From Actinomycetes bacterium (GTDB lineage Bacteria > Actinomycetota > Actinomycetes > Actinomycetales > Cellulomonadaceae), in the NCBI GenBank assembly GCA_023412515.1, contig JAEYNO010000463.1, forward strand, positions 1-11,797: 11,797 nucleotides of DNA. Direction: 5' to 3'. Under the pieces are notes generated by a model. That model made no database searches and was not told where the DNA came from. It saw nothing but the letters and a program-made list of their open reading frames with translations. Position numbers and translations under genes: made by a program. This document shows positions 1 to 6,538 of the stretch, in pieces (the first letter of the stretch is position 1; each line of letters opens with the position of its first letter).

Positions 1-1175
1 GTCGCGGCGCGCGCCGGCACGAACGCGGCGCCCACCGTGACGAGCGTGCCCACGGCGATGGGCAGCAGCACGTTCGCGAGCGTCGGGTGCGCGGTCGTCG
101 GCAGCGGCACGCCGTCCTGCGACCGCGCCAGCAGCGACAGCGCGCCCTGCGCGAGGCCGAGACCCAGCAGCACACCGGTCGCGCTCGCCGCGACGCCGAG
201 GATCGCGGCCTCGAGCAGCACCGACGTGCGGAGCTGCCCGCGGCGTGCGCCGACGCACCGCAGCAGCGCGAGCATGCGCGTGCGCTGCGCGACGAGCACC
301 TGGAACGTGTTCGAGATGACCAGCGCCGCGACCAGCAGCGCGACGGCCGCGAAGCCGAGCACGAGCATCATGAGCGCGTTGCCGCCGCCCGTGTACTCCT
401 TGACGGTCTTCTCGGCCGCCTCGTCGCGCGTCAGCACCTCGCTGTCCGGGAACTCGTCCGCCAGCGCCGTGCGCACCTGCTCGACGTCGCCGTCGACCGC
501 CACCGTCATGCCCGCGATCGCGAGCTCCGACGGGTCGTCCGCGCCGTTCCAGAGCGCGATGTCCTCGAGGGTCGCGAGACCGGCGCCGCCGTAGCCGGCC
601 CACGCGCCGCGCGGGTCGTCGACCAGGCCGACGAGCGTGAGCTCGGCGGTCATGTCGACGGGCTCCTGGTCGGCCTGCGGCTCGTCCGCCTCGGCGGCGT
701 CGACCGGGTCGGGCCACACCGTCCAGCTCGTGGTCAGCGTGTCGCCGATGCCGACGCCGAGGCGCTCCGCGGTCGGTGCCGGGACGGCGACCTCGCCGGG
801 GGCGGCGGGGGCGCGTCCGTCGACGACCTCGACCGACGCGAGGCCCGGGTCGGAGGGCGCGGGCACCACGGTCTGCGACGCGGTGCGGCGGCCGCTCTCG
901 AAGCGCGCCCGGCTCGCGAGCAGCGGGTCGGCGCCGCTCACGCCCGGCACGTCGCGCACGCGCGCGGCCGCACCGGTGAGCTCGCCGGAGTCGGACAGCA
1001 GCACGAGGTCCGCCGTGCCGTACCGCGCGGTGATCGAGTCGTACCCGCCACGCGTGATCGCGTCGCCGGCCGCGAGCGTCGCGGTGACGAACGCCGAGCC
1101 GAGCACGATGGCGATGCCCGCCGCGACGAGCCGGGGCAGGCTCCGTCGCATCTGGGCGAGGGTGAGGCGCAGCAT
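1..1175 (-). CDS. FtsX-like ABC transporter permease, N-terminal part (C-terminus cut by window edge)
   Basis: Membrane subunit of a MacB/LolC-type ABC transporter; 391 residues are visible before the left edge. The N-terminus is a basic amphipathic stretch followed by a first membrane segment (about residues 15-36). A large extracytoplasmic region (about 37-265) has the look of a MacB periplasmic core domain and includes an acidic patch near 158-175. Further membrane segments lie at about 267-289, 321-348 and 366-388. The stretch SNTFQVLVAQRTRMLALLRC (288-307) followed by VGARRGQL is the typical FtsX cytoplasmic loop. Many actinobacterial relatives are around 800 residues with two such modules, so perhaps half is missing here; that length is an expectation, not seen. 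The ATG overlaps the stop of the upstream ATPase by one base (TGATG), implying translational coupling and one transporter complex. Transporters of this type act on lipoproteins, peptides or drugs from the outer face of the membrane; the substrate cannot be read from sequence. Confidence 0.93.
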   Translation of the reverse strand, partial: MLRLTLAQMRRSLPRLVAAGIAIVLGSAFVTATLAAGDAITRGGYDSITARYGTADLVLLSDSGELTGAAARVRDVPGVSGADPLLASRARFESGRRTASQTVVPAPSDPGLASVEVVDGRAPAAPGEVAVPAPTAERLGVGIGDTLTTSWTVWPDPVDAAEADEPQADQEPVDMTAELTLVGLVDDPRGAWAGYGGAGLATLEDIALWNGADDPSELAIAGMTVAVDGDVEQVRTALADEFPDSEVLTRDEAAEKTVKEYTGGGNALMMLVLGFAAVALLVAALVISNTFQVLVAQRTRMLALLRCVGARRGQLRTSVLLEAAILGVAASATGVLLGLGLAQGALSLLARSQDGVPLPTTAHPTLANVLLPIAVGTLVTVGAAFVPARAA

Positions 1176-2011
1176 CAGCGCAGCCCTCCCGCGGGGGCCT
1201 GGACGACGGGGGTCGCGCCGGTCGGCGTCCCGGCGGGCGCCTCGAGCACGCGCAGGCCCTCGAGGCCCGCCATCACGGACTCGGGCGTCGGGTCGGCGAT
1301 GTCGCCGGCGATCCGGCCGTCGGCGAGCAGGAGCACGCGGTCGGCGTACGCGGCGGCCGTCGGGTCGTGCGTGACCATGATGATCGTGCGGCCCAGCTCG
1401 CGCACCGAGCGGCGCAGGAAGCTCAGCACCTCGGCGCCCGAGCGCGAGTCGAGGTTGCCGGTCGGCTCGTCCGCGAACACGACCTCGGGCTGCGTGATGA
1501 GCGCGCGGGCGATCGCGACGCGCTGCTGCTGGCCGCCGGACAGCTCGCTCGGCCGGTGCGTGAGCCGCTGCTGCAGGCCGAGGGTCGCGGCGAGCGTGTC
1601 GAACCACGCCTTGTCGGGCTTGCGACCCGCGAGGTCGAGCGGCAGCACGATGTTCTGCTCGGCCGTCAGCATGGGCAGGAGGTTGAACGACTGGAAGACG
1701 AAGCCCACGCGGTCGCGGCGCAGACGCGTCAGCGCGTCGTCGCCCAGCGACGTGATCTCGGTCTGCCCGAGGTGCACCGTGCCGGACGTCGCGTCGTCGA
1801 GCCCCGCCATGAGGTGCATGAGCGTCGACTTGCCCGAGCCCGAGGGGCCCATGATCGCGGTGAACGCGCCCGTGGCGAAGTCGACGTCGACGCCGTCGAG
1901 CGCACGCACGGCCGACGCGCCGGACCCGTAGACCTTGGTGAGCGCACGGGCGCGGGACGCGGGGGTGCCGTCGGCCGGTCGGTCGAGCGGGCGGGGGGCG
2001 GAGGTGTCCAA
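1175..2011 (-). CDS. ABC transporter ATP-binding protein, MacB/LolD type
   Basis: Cytoplasmic ATPase of 278 residues that powers the FtsX-like permease encoded directly downstream. All nucleotide-binding motifs are intact: Walker A GPSGSGKST (55-63), Q-loop Gln107 in VFQSFNLLP, signature LSGGQ (157-161), Walker B VVFADE (177-182), D-loop NLD (186-188) and the switch His215 in VTHD. The SFNLLP and ADEPTGNLD strings are typical of the MacB/LolD/FtsE subfamily. The start is TTG at 2011-2009, chosen because AGGAG lies 7 nt upstream (2019-2023) and the ABC domain then begins at a normal place. A Pro/Ala-rich tail of about 30 residues follows the domain. The gene lies 149 bp downstream of the NarL-type response regulator on the same strand, suggesting control by, or co-transcription with, that two-component system. 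Function as an ATPase is near certain; the substrate is unknown. Confidence 0.96.
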   Translation of the reverse strand: MDTSAPRPLDRPADGTPASRARALTKVYGSGASAVRALDGVDVDFATGAFTAIMGPSGSGKSTLMHLMAGLDDATSGTVHLGQTEITSLGDDALTRLRRDRVGFVFQSFNLLPMLTAEQNIVLPLDLAGRKPDKAWFDTLAATLGLQQRLTHRPSELSGGQQQRVAIARALITQPEVVFADEPTGNLDSRSGAEVLSFLRRSVRELGRTIIMVTHDPTAAAYADRVLLLADGRIAGDIADPTPESVMAGLEGLRVLEAPAGTPTGATPVVQAPAGGLR

Positions 2012-2120
2012 CGGGGTGCTCCTGTCTCGAAGGTGTGCACCCAGCCTCGTGCCCGTGGCGCCGGCCGCGCGTCCCGCCGTGGGTGGGTCCTGCGGCGGAC
2101 CTCGTCATCCCAGGGCCGCA

Positions 2121-2151
2121 CGGCAGGTGCGACCGTGGGGCTGACCTGCCG
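2121..2151 (-). terminator. Inverted repeat after the response regulator gene (weak terminator or attenuator)
   Basis: CGGCAGGT (2121-2128) and ACCTGCCG (2144-2151) form a perfect 8-bp stem with a 15-nt loop. On the minus strand it begins 9 nt after the stop codon of the response regulator, where a terminator would sit. There is no T-run after it and the loop is long, so full termination is doubtful. It could be a partial terminator that lowers expression of the ABC genes relative to the regulators, an mRNA-protecting hairpin, or an operator. Confidence 0.35.
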
Positions 2152-2160
2152 CGGCGCCGG

Positions 2161-2895
2161 TCAGGCCCCGGGCCGGACCAGGCCGGTCTCGTACGCCGTG
2201 ACGACCGCCTGCACGCGGTCGCGCGCGCCGAGCTTGGCGAGGATGCGCCCCACGTGGGTCTTCACGGTCGCCTCGGCGACGTACAGGTCCTGCCCGATCT
2301 CGGTGTTCGAGCGGCCGCGCGCCATGAGCACGAGGACCTCGCGCTCGCGGTCGGTGAGCTGCGCGACCGCCCGGTGCGCGGGGTGGTCCGCCGCGGCCGC
2401 CTCGTCCTCGGGCAGCGCCGTGACCAGGTGCTCGAGGAGCCGGCGCGTGCTCGACGGCGCGATCACCGCGTCGCCGCGGTGCACGGTGCGGATCGCCGCC
2501 AGCATCTCCTCGGGCGGGGCGTCCTTCAGCAGGAAGCCGCTCGCGCCGGCGCGGATCGCGGCGAGCACGTACTCGTCGAGGTCGAACGTGGTCAGCACGA
2601 TGACCTTCGGGGCGGGCGCCTCGGGCGTCGCGCGGGACACGATGCGCTCGGTCGCCTCCAGGCCGTCCATCGCGGGCATCCGGACGTCCATGAGCACGAC
2701 GTCGACGGGCCCCGTCGCGGTGCGCGCCGCCGGGTCGAGCGCGCGCACGGCCTGCGCGCCGTCGCCCGCCTCGACCACGACCTCGAGGTCGGGCTGCGAG
2801 TCGATGACCATGCGGAAGCCCGCGCGGACGAGCTGCTGGTCGTCGACGAGCGCGACGCGGACGGGCGGCACGGTGCCGATGCTCGGGGTGCTCAC
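2161..2895 (-). CDS. Two-component response regulator, NarL/LuxR family
   Basis: DNA-binding response regulator of 244 residues, a normal length for the family. The receiver domain (about 12-135) has the acidic pair Asp18/Asp19, the phospho-acceptor Asp70 in LMDVRMP, the switch Thr102 in VLTTFD and Lys124 in FLLKDA. A Pro/Ala/Glu-rich linker leads to a C-terminal LuxR-type helix-turn-helix (about 180-235) with LTDREREVL, NTEIGQDLYVAEATVKTHV and LGARDR. The GTG start at 2895 overlaps the kinase stop as GTGA (4 nt) and has GGGAGGA (2904-2910) 8 nt upstream. It is almost certainly phosphorylated by the overlapping kinase and binds promoters as a dimer. Likely targets are its own operon and the ABC genes just downstream; this is inferred from position. 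The chromosome has no other hint about the signal. Confidence 0.96.
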   Translation of the reverse strand: MSTPSIGTVPPVRVALVDDQQLVRAGFRMVIDSQPDLEVVVEAGDGAQAVRALDPAARTATGPVDVVLMDVRMPAMDGLEATERIVSRATPEAPAPKVIVLTTFDLDEYVLAAIRAGASGFLLKDAPPEEMLAAIRTVHRGDAVIAPSSTRRLLEHLVTALPEDEAAAADHPAHRAVAQLTDREREVLVLMARGRSNTEIGQDLYVAEATVKTHVGRILAKLGARDRVQAVVTAYETGLVRPGA

Positions 2896-4190
2896 GAGGG
2901 GGATCCTCCCGCAGGTGTCGTGGTGGGCTCGCCCGGCGCGCCGGGTGTGGGCAGCGTCGCACGCACGCGGAACCCGCCGCCGGGGCGGGGCCCCGCGGTG
3001 ACGGTGCCGCCGAACATCGTCGCGCGCTCGCGCATCCCGAGCAGCCCCTGCCCGAGCCCGTCGGTCCCGGCCGACGCGCCGCGGCCGTCGTCGCTGACCT
3101 CGAGCGCGACCGCCGTCGGCTGCCACTGCAGCATGACGGTCACGGACGGGTCGGGCCCGGCGTGCTTGAGGATGTTGGTGAGCGACTCCTGCGCGATCCG
3201 GTAGATCGTCAGACCCGCGCCCGGCGGCAGGTGCCGGGGCTGGCCGAGCCGCACGTGCGAGACGCGCATGCCGCTCGCGCGCATCTGCGCGACCAGCTGC
3301 TCGACGTCGTCGACCGAGGGCTGCGGCGTCACGGTCGCCGACGAGGCGCGCACGTCCGCCGCGTCGCCGGCGGACGTGCTCGGCAGGACGCCCGGTGCGC
3401 TCGTGAGTCCGGGCGCGGGTGCGTCCCGCAGCACGCCCAGGAGGCGGCGCATGTCGGTGAGCGCCGCGCGGCCCGTCTCCGCGATCGTGCCGAGAGCGCG
3501 CGCCGCCGCGTCGGGGTCGTGCGCGGCCGCGTACCGGCCGCCGTCGGACTGCGCGATGATCACCGAGAGGCTGTGCGCGACGATGTCGTGCATCTCGCGC
3601 GCGATGCGCGCGCGCTCGGCGGCCGTCGCGATGGTCGCCTGCTGGTCGCGCTCGACCTCGAGCCGCTGCGCGCGGTCGACCAGCGCGTCGAGGTGCTCGC
3701 GGCGACCTCGCCGCACGAGGGCGAACGCCCACGCGACCAGGAAGATGCTGGCCGCGAACATCGCGGTGGCGACCGCGCTGCCGGCGCTGTACGGCATCGC
3801 GACCAGGTACCCGACGACGACCGACCCGACCATGGCGCCCGCGATCGCGGTGCGGTGGGCCCACCGCGGTCCGTGGAGCGCGACCGAGTAGAGCGCGAAC
3901 GGCACGACGAAGTCGGCCGGCACCAGCGGGATCCCCGCCGTGAGCTGCAGGAGGCCGGAGGCGTAGACGATCGCGACGGAGGCGGCCGGGCGGGTGCGGC
4001 GCCACGCGAGCGGCACGACCATCCCGAGCGCCGCCGCCGACGCGGCGAGCGCGCGCACGCCGCTCAGCGACGACGTCGCCATGCCCATGGAGGGCGGCAC
4101 GAGCACGAGCGTCAGGAACGCCGTGAGCGTGATGTCGACGCCGAAGCGGTGCGTGTGCTCCCACTGCCACATGCGGTCCCACCACGACAT
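2892..4190 (-). CDS. Two-component sensor histidine kinase, NarL/DesK-associated (HisKA_3) type
   Basis: Membrane sensor kinase of 432 residues. The N-terminal part (about 18-158) is made of several hydrophobic segments, probably five or six, with hardly any extracytoplasmic loop, so the signal is likely sensed in or at the membrane. A coiled region with RREHLDALVDRAQRLEVERD leads to the HisKA_3 dimerisation domain, with phospho-acceptor His201 in IAREMHDIVAHSLSV. A Pro/Ser/Ala-rich linker (about 256-292) precedes the HATPase_c domain: N-box ESLTNILKHA (335-344, Asn339), G1 box DDGRG (367-371) and G2 region GLLGMRER (382-389). It ends with a Pro/Gly-rich tail overlapping the response regulator start by 4 nt. 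The ATG at 4190 has no convincing ribosome-binding site but a -10-like TAGGCT ends 6 nt before it, which supports this start through leaderless transcription. An internal ATG at residue 7 is the alternative. Confidence 0.95.
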   Translation of the reverse strand: MSWWDRMWQWEHTHRFGVDITLTAFLTLVLVPPSMGMATSSLSGVRALAASAAALGMVVPLAWRRTRPAASVAIVYASGLLQLTAGIPLVPADFVVPFALYSVALHGPRWAHRTAIAGAMVGSVVVGYLVAMPYSAGSAVATAMFAASIFLVAWAFALVRRGRREHLDALVDRAQRLEVERDQQATIATAAERARIAREMHDIVAHSLSVIIAQSDGGRYAAAHDPDAAARALGTIAETGRAALTDMRRLLGVLRDAPAPGLTSAPGVLPSTSAGDAADVRASSATVTPQPSVDDVEQLVAQMRASGMRVSHVRLGQPRHLPPGAGLTIYRIAQESLTNILKHAGPDPSVTVMLQWQPTAVALEVSDDGRGASAGTDGLGQGLLGMRERATMFGGTVTAGPRPGGGFRVRATLPTPGAPGEPTTTPAGGSPS

Positions 4191-4196
4191 CCCCCG

Positions 4197-4202
4197 AGCC
4201 TA
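4197..4202 (-). promoter_or_regulatory. -10 element of a probable leaderless promoter for the HisKA_3 kinase operon
   Basis: Read on the minus strand this is TAGGCT, followed by CGGGGG (4196-4191) and then the ATG. The last T lies at -7 if transcription starts on the A of the start codon, which is the classical geometry of leaderless actinobacterial genes. No TTGACA-like -35 hexamer is obvious 16-18 nt upstream. It is the only clear promoter-like site seen for the whole minus-strand block down to the window edge. Confidence 0.6.
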
Positions 4203-4371
4203 GGCGCCGGGGACCGTGCGGTCGTGCGTCCCGAGGGTGACGCCCGGTCCGTGCCCGTCCACCCCTGGTGCGAGCCTGACCGTCCGCGGTTCGGCTCGCC
4301 CGGCGGCGGAACGGGAGAATCTCTCGGCGCGTCGGGGACCTGGGGCTGGTGGGAGAGGGGAGTGCGTGACC

Positions 4372-4377
4372 TAACAT
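4372..4377 (+). promoter_or_regulatory. -10 element of a probable leaderless promoter for the OmpR-type regulator
   Basis: TAACAT is followed by exactly 6 nt (GGCGGA) and the ATG of the response regulator. No Shine-Dalgarno sequence lies at a usable distance, since the purine-rich GGCGGA abuts the start codon. A canonical -35 hexamer is not visible at 17-18 nt spacing. Confidence 0.6.
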
Positions 4378-4383
4378 GGCGGA

Positions 4384-5106
4384 ATGACCCAGGTGCTGCT
4401 GGCCGAGGACGACCCCGCGATTGCCGAGCCTTTGGCGCGCGCGCTGGGGCGTGAAGGCTACGACGTGCGCGTGCAAGGAACGGGTCAAGGCGCGATCGAC
4501 GGTGCGGCGGGCGCCGACCTCGTCGTCCTCGACCTCGGCCTGCCCGACATGGACGGTCTGGACGTCGCGCGGGCGATCCGGGCGCAGGGGCTGACCACGC
4601 CGGTCCTGGTCCTGACGGCCCGCGCGGACGAGGTCGACCTCGTCGTGGGCCTCGACGCGGGCGCCGACGACTACGTGACCAAGCCGTTCCGGCTCGCCGA
4701 GCTGCTGGCGCGCGTGCGGGCGCTGCTGCGGCGCACGGTCGGCGACCCGGCGGACGAGGACGAGCTGCACGCGCAGGACGTGCGCGTCGACGTCGCCGCG
4801 CACCGCGCGTTCCAGGGCGAGCGCGAGCTGCACCTCACCGCCAAGGAGTTCGACCTGCTGCGCGTGCTCGTCGCCGCGGCCGGCACGGTCGTCGCGCGCG
4901 AGACGCTCATGCGCGAGGTCTGGGGCTCCGACCCCACGGGCTCGACCAAGACCCTCGACATGCACGTGTCGTGGCTGCGGCGCAAGCTCGGCGACGACGC
5001 CAACGCACCGCGCTACGTCACGACCGTGCGCGGCATGGGCTTCCGCTTCGAGACCGGCGGCGCCGCGCCCGAGGTCGCACCGCCGGGCCCGTTCGACCAG
5101 GTCTGA
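4384..5106 (+). CDS. Two-component response regulator, OmpR/PhoB family
   Basis: DNA-binding response regulator of 240 residues. The receiver domain (1-118) shows the acidic cluster Glu8/Asp9/Asp10, phospho-acceptor Asp50 in VVLDLGLPDMDG, Thr78 in VLVLTAR and Lys100 in DDYVTKPF, all canonical. The winged-helix effector domain (about 128-224) contains LTAKEFDLLRVL, VVARETLMREVW, the recognition-helix region TKTLDMHVSWLRRKLG and the wing YVTTVRGMGFRF. A short Pro-rich tail follows. It precedes its partner kinase by a single nucleotide, so the two are co-transcribed and probably coupled in translation. The ATG is placed by the -10-like TAACAT 6 nt upstream and by the position of the receiver's first strand. 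Targets are unknown; the shared intergenic region upstream is the natural first candidate. Confidence 0.97.
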   Translation: MTQVLLAEDDPAIAEPLARALGREGYDVRVQGTGQGAIDGAAGADLVVLDLGLPDMDGLDVARAIRAQGLTTPVLVLTARADEVDLVVGLDAGADDYVTKPFRLAELLARVRALLRRTVGDPADEDELHAQDVRVDVAAHRAFQGERELHLTAKEFDLLRVLVAAAGTVVARETLMREVWGSDPTGSTKTLDMHVSWLRRKLGDDANAPRYVTTVRGMGFRFETGGAAPEVAPPGPFDQV

Positions 5107-5107
5107 C

Positions 5108-6427
5108 GTGCGTCGTCGCGTCCTGCAGGCGACCATCGCGGCGGTGACCGTCGCGGTCGTGCTGCTCGGCTTCCCGCTGGCCTTCCTGGGGGCGCAGCTG
5201 GTGCGGGAGAACGAGGTGCGCAACCTCGAGGTCCGCGCGGTCTCGGTCGCGCGGACCGTCGACTTCCGCGTGGAGCGCGAGATCCCGCTGTCCCACCGCA
5301 TGCTCGAGCCGTACACCGGCGGCGGGGGCGACATCGCCGCGACCGTGGTCGTGCGGACCGCCGACGGCGAGACGTACCGCGCCGGCCCGGCGGTCGACGG
5401 GCGGCGGCTCACGGTCCAGGACACGTCGGACACCGGCGCGACCGTGCTGCTGTACGTCTCCTGGTGGGACGTCTTCTGGCCCTCGGTGCAGGTCATCGCG
5501 CTCGTCGTGGTCGCGGCGGTGGTCGCGTTCGCCGCGGGCATCGCGATGGCGATCTGGCAGGCCAACCGGCTCGCCGCGCCGCTCGTGTACCTCGCGGCGT
5601 CCGCCGAGCAGCTGGGGTCCGGGCAGGTGCGGCCCCAGCTCGAGCCGTCGGGCGTCGAGGAGATCGACCTCGTGGCCGCGGAGCTCGCGCGCAGCGCCGA
5701 CCGCATGGCCGGCCGGCTGGCCGCCGAGCGGCAGTTCGCGTCCGACGCGTCGCACCAGCTCCGCACGCCGCTGACCGCGCTGTCGATGCGCCTCGAGGAG
5801 ATCATGCTGGCGGCGGGCGAGGAGGAGGTCCGCGAGGAGGCGCGCATCTCCCTCGAGCAGGTCGAGCGCCTCGTGCGCGTGGTCGACGACCTGCTGGCCA
5901 GCTCGCGCCGCGCGCAGGGCGGCACCACCGAGGCGGTGCACCTCGTCGAGGTCGTGCACCAGCAGGAGGAGGAGTGGGCGCCCACCTTCGCCGCGGCCGG
6001 TCGTCGTCTCGTCGTCGACGTGGACCCGTCGACGCAGGTGCTCGCGACCCCGGGCGCCCTGGCGCAGGTGCTCGCGACGCTCATCGAGAACTCGCTCAAG
6101 CACGGTGACGGGACCACGACCGTGCGGGCGCGCTCGGGCGGGTCGTCGCACGCCGTCGTCGTCGAGGTCGGCGACGAGGGTGCGGGCGTGCCCGACGACC
6201 TCGCGTCCCGCATCTTCGAGCGCGACGTGACCTCGGGCGCCGGGACCGGCCTCGGGCTCGCGCTCGCGCGCGACCTCGCGAACGCGGACGGGGGCCGCCT
6301 CGAGCTCGCGCAGCGGCGCCCGGCGGTCTTCGCGCTGTTCCTGTCCGGCGTGCCGGCGTCGCTGCGCCCGGACGTGGTGCTACCGCGCGGTGCCGTGGTC
6401 TCGGTGCGGCGCGACCGTCGCCGCTGA
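5108..6427 (+). CDS. Two-component sensor histidine kinase, HAMP/HisKA type
   Basis: Membrane kinase of 439 residues with classical architecture. There is one N-terminal membrane helix (about 8-30), a short extracytoplasmic sensor loop (about 31-123), a second helix (about 126-149), a HAMP-like linker (about 150-205), a HisKA domain with phospho-acceptor His216 in SDASHQLRTPLTAL, and an HATPase_c domain with N-box Asn328 in LIENSLKHG, G1 box GDEGAGVP and G2 box GTGLGLALARDL. All catalytic motifs are intact. The sensor loop is small and matches no domain I recognise. The GTG start lies 1 nt after the regulator's stop; only a weak CAGGT precedes it, so translation probably depends on ribosomes finishing the regulator. 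The C-terminus has an extra basic tail ending in RRDRRR. It phosphorylates the OmpR-type regulator encoded just upstream; the signal is unknown. Confidence 0.96.
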   Translation: MRRRVLQATIAAVTVAVVLLGFPLAFLGAQLVRENEVRNLEVRAVSVARTVDFRVEREIPLSHRMLEPYTGGGGDIAATVVVRTADGETYRAGPAVDGRRLTVQDTSDTGATVLLYVSWWDVFWPSVQVIALVVVAAVVAFAAGIAMAIWQANRLAAPLVYLAASAEQLGSGQVRPQLEPSGVEEIDLVAAELARSADRMAGRLAAERQFASDASHQLRTPLTALSMRLEEIMLAAGEEEVREEARISLEQVERLVRVVDDLLASSRRAQGGTTEAVHLVEVVHQQEEEWAPTFAAAGRRLVVDVDPSTQVLATPGALAQVLATLIENSLKHGDGTTTVRARSGGSSHAVVVEVGDEGAGVPDDLASRIFERDVTSGAGTGLGLALARDLANADGGRLELAQRRPAVFALFLSGVPASLRPDVVLPRGAVVSVRRDRRR

Positions 6428-6454
6428 GGCCGTGCGCGCCTCGCCTCCCTGCTG

Positions 6455-6466
6455 CGGACGCGTCCG
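6455..6466. repeat. 12-bp perfect palindrome upstream of manA
   Basis: CGGACGCGTCCG is its own reverse complement and lies in the 111-bp gap between the kinase gene and manA, 28 nt before the -10-like hexamer. It could be an operator half-site pair or part of a hairpin ending the kinase transcript (CGGAC can also pair with GTCCG at 6467-6471). In DNA this GC-rich a 12-bp palindrome may be chance. Confidence 0.3.
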
Positions 6467-6494
6467 GTCCGGCGGTCGCGGAGCGGTGCGGGGC

Positions 6495-6500
6495 TAGGCT
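6495..6500 (+). promoter_or_regulatory. -10-like element for manA
   Basis: TAGGCT stands 38 nt before the manA start codon. A transcript beginning about 7 nt downstream would carry a roughly 32-nt leader containing the strong AGGAGG ribosome-binding site at 6528-6533. This makes manA a conventional leadered gene, unlike several neighbours. No -35 hexamer is convincing. Confidence 0.5.
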
Positions 6501-6538
6501 TCCGACGACGTCACGACGCCGCGAACCAGGAGGATTCC

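Larger units (their letters stand above)
4191..4383. promoter_or_regulatory. Divergent control region between two two-component systems
   Basis: This 193-bp gap separates the minus-strand NarL-type kinase from the plus-strand OmpR-type regulator and holds both promoters, one at each edge. With two leaderless transcripts, the roughly 170 bp between the -10 elements is untranscribed and free for regulator binding. The interior includes CCGCGG and a short imperfect GAGA/TCTC inverted repeat around 4315-4325. GGGAGA occurs twice (4313-4318 and 4351-4356). None of these is strong enough to name as an operator. Confidence 0.6.

Noticed and set aside
87..3001. Long plus-strand open frames opposite the ABC and regulator genes
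   Set aside because: They are Arg/Gly/Ala/Val-rich, contain no motif, and lie antisense to genes with complete catalytic motifs. They reflect codon composition.
4313..4356. Two GGGAGA copies and a GAGA/TCTC inverted repeat as regulator binding sites
   Set aside because: Short, imperfect and with spacing not matching helical phasing typical of OmpR or NarL sites; could be chance.
4376..4387. Three-codon mini-ORF (ATG GCG GAA TGA) overlapping the OmpR-type regulator start
   Set aside because: It lies in the -10/discriminator region. If the transcript starts at 4384 it is not even in the mRNA, and it has no ribosome-binding site.
2161..6213. A 4-kb open frame on the minus strand that would encode about 1350 residues
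   Set aside because: Its last 244 codons are the real LuxR-type regulator; the rest is antisense or out of frame to the two kinases and the OmpR-type regulator. The translation is Arg/Ala/Pro/Ser-rich with no domain, as expected for GC-rich DNA lacking stop codons.
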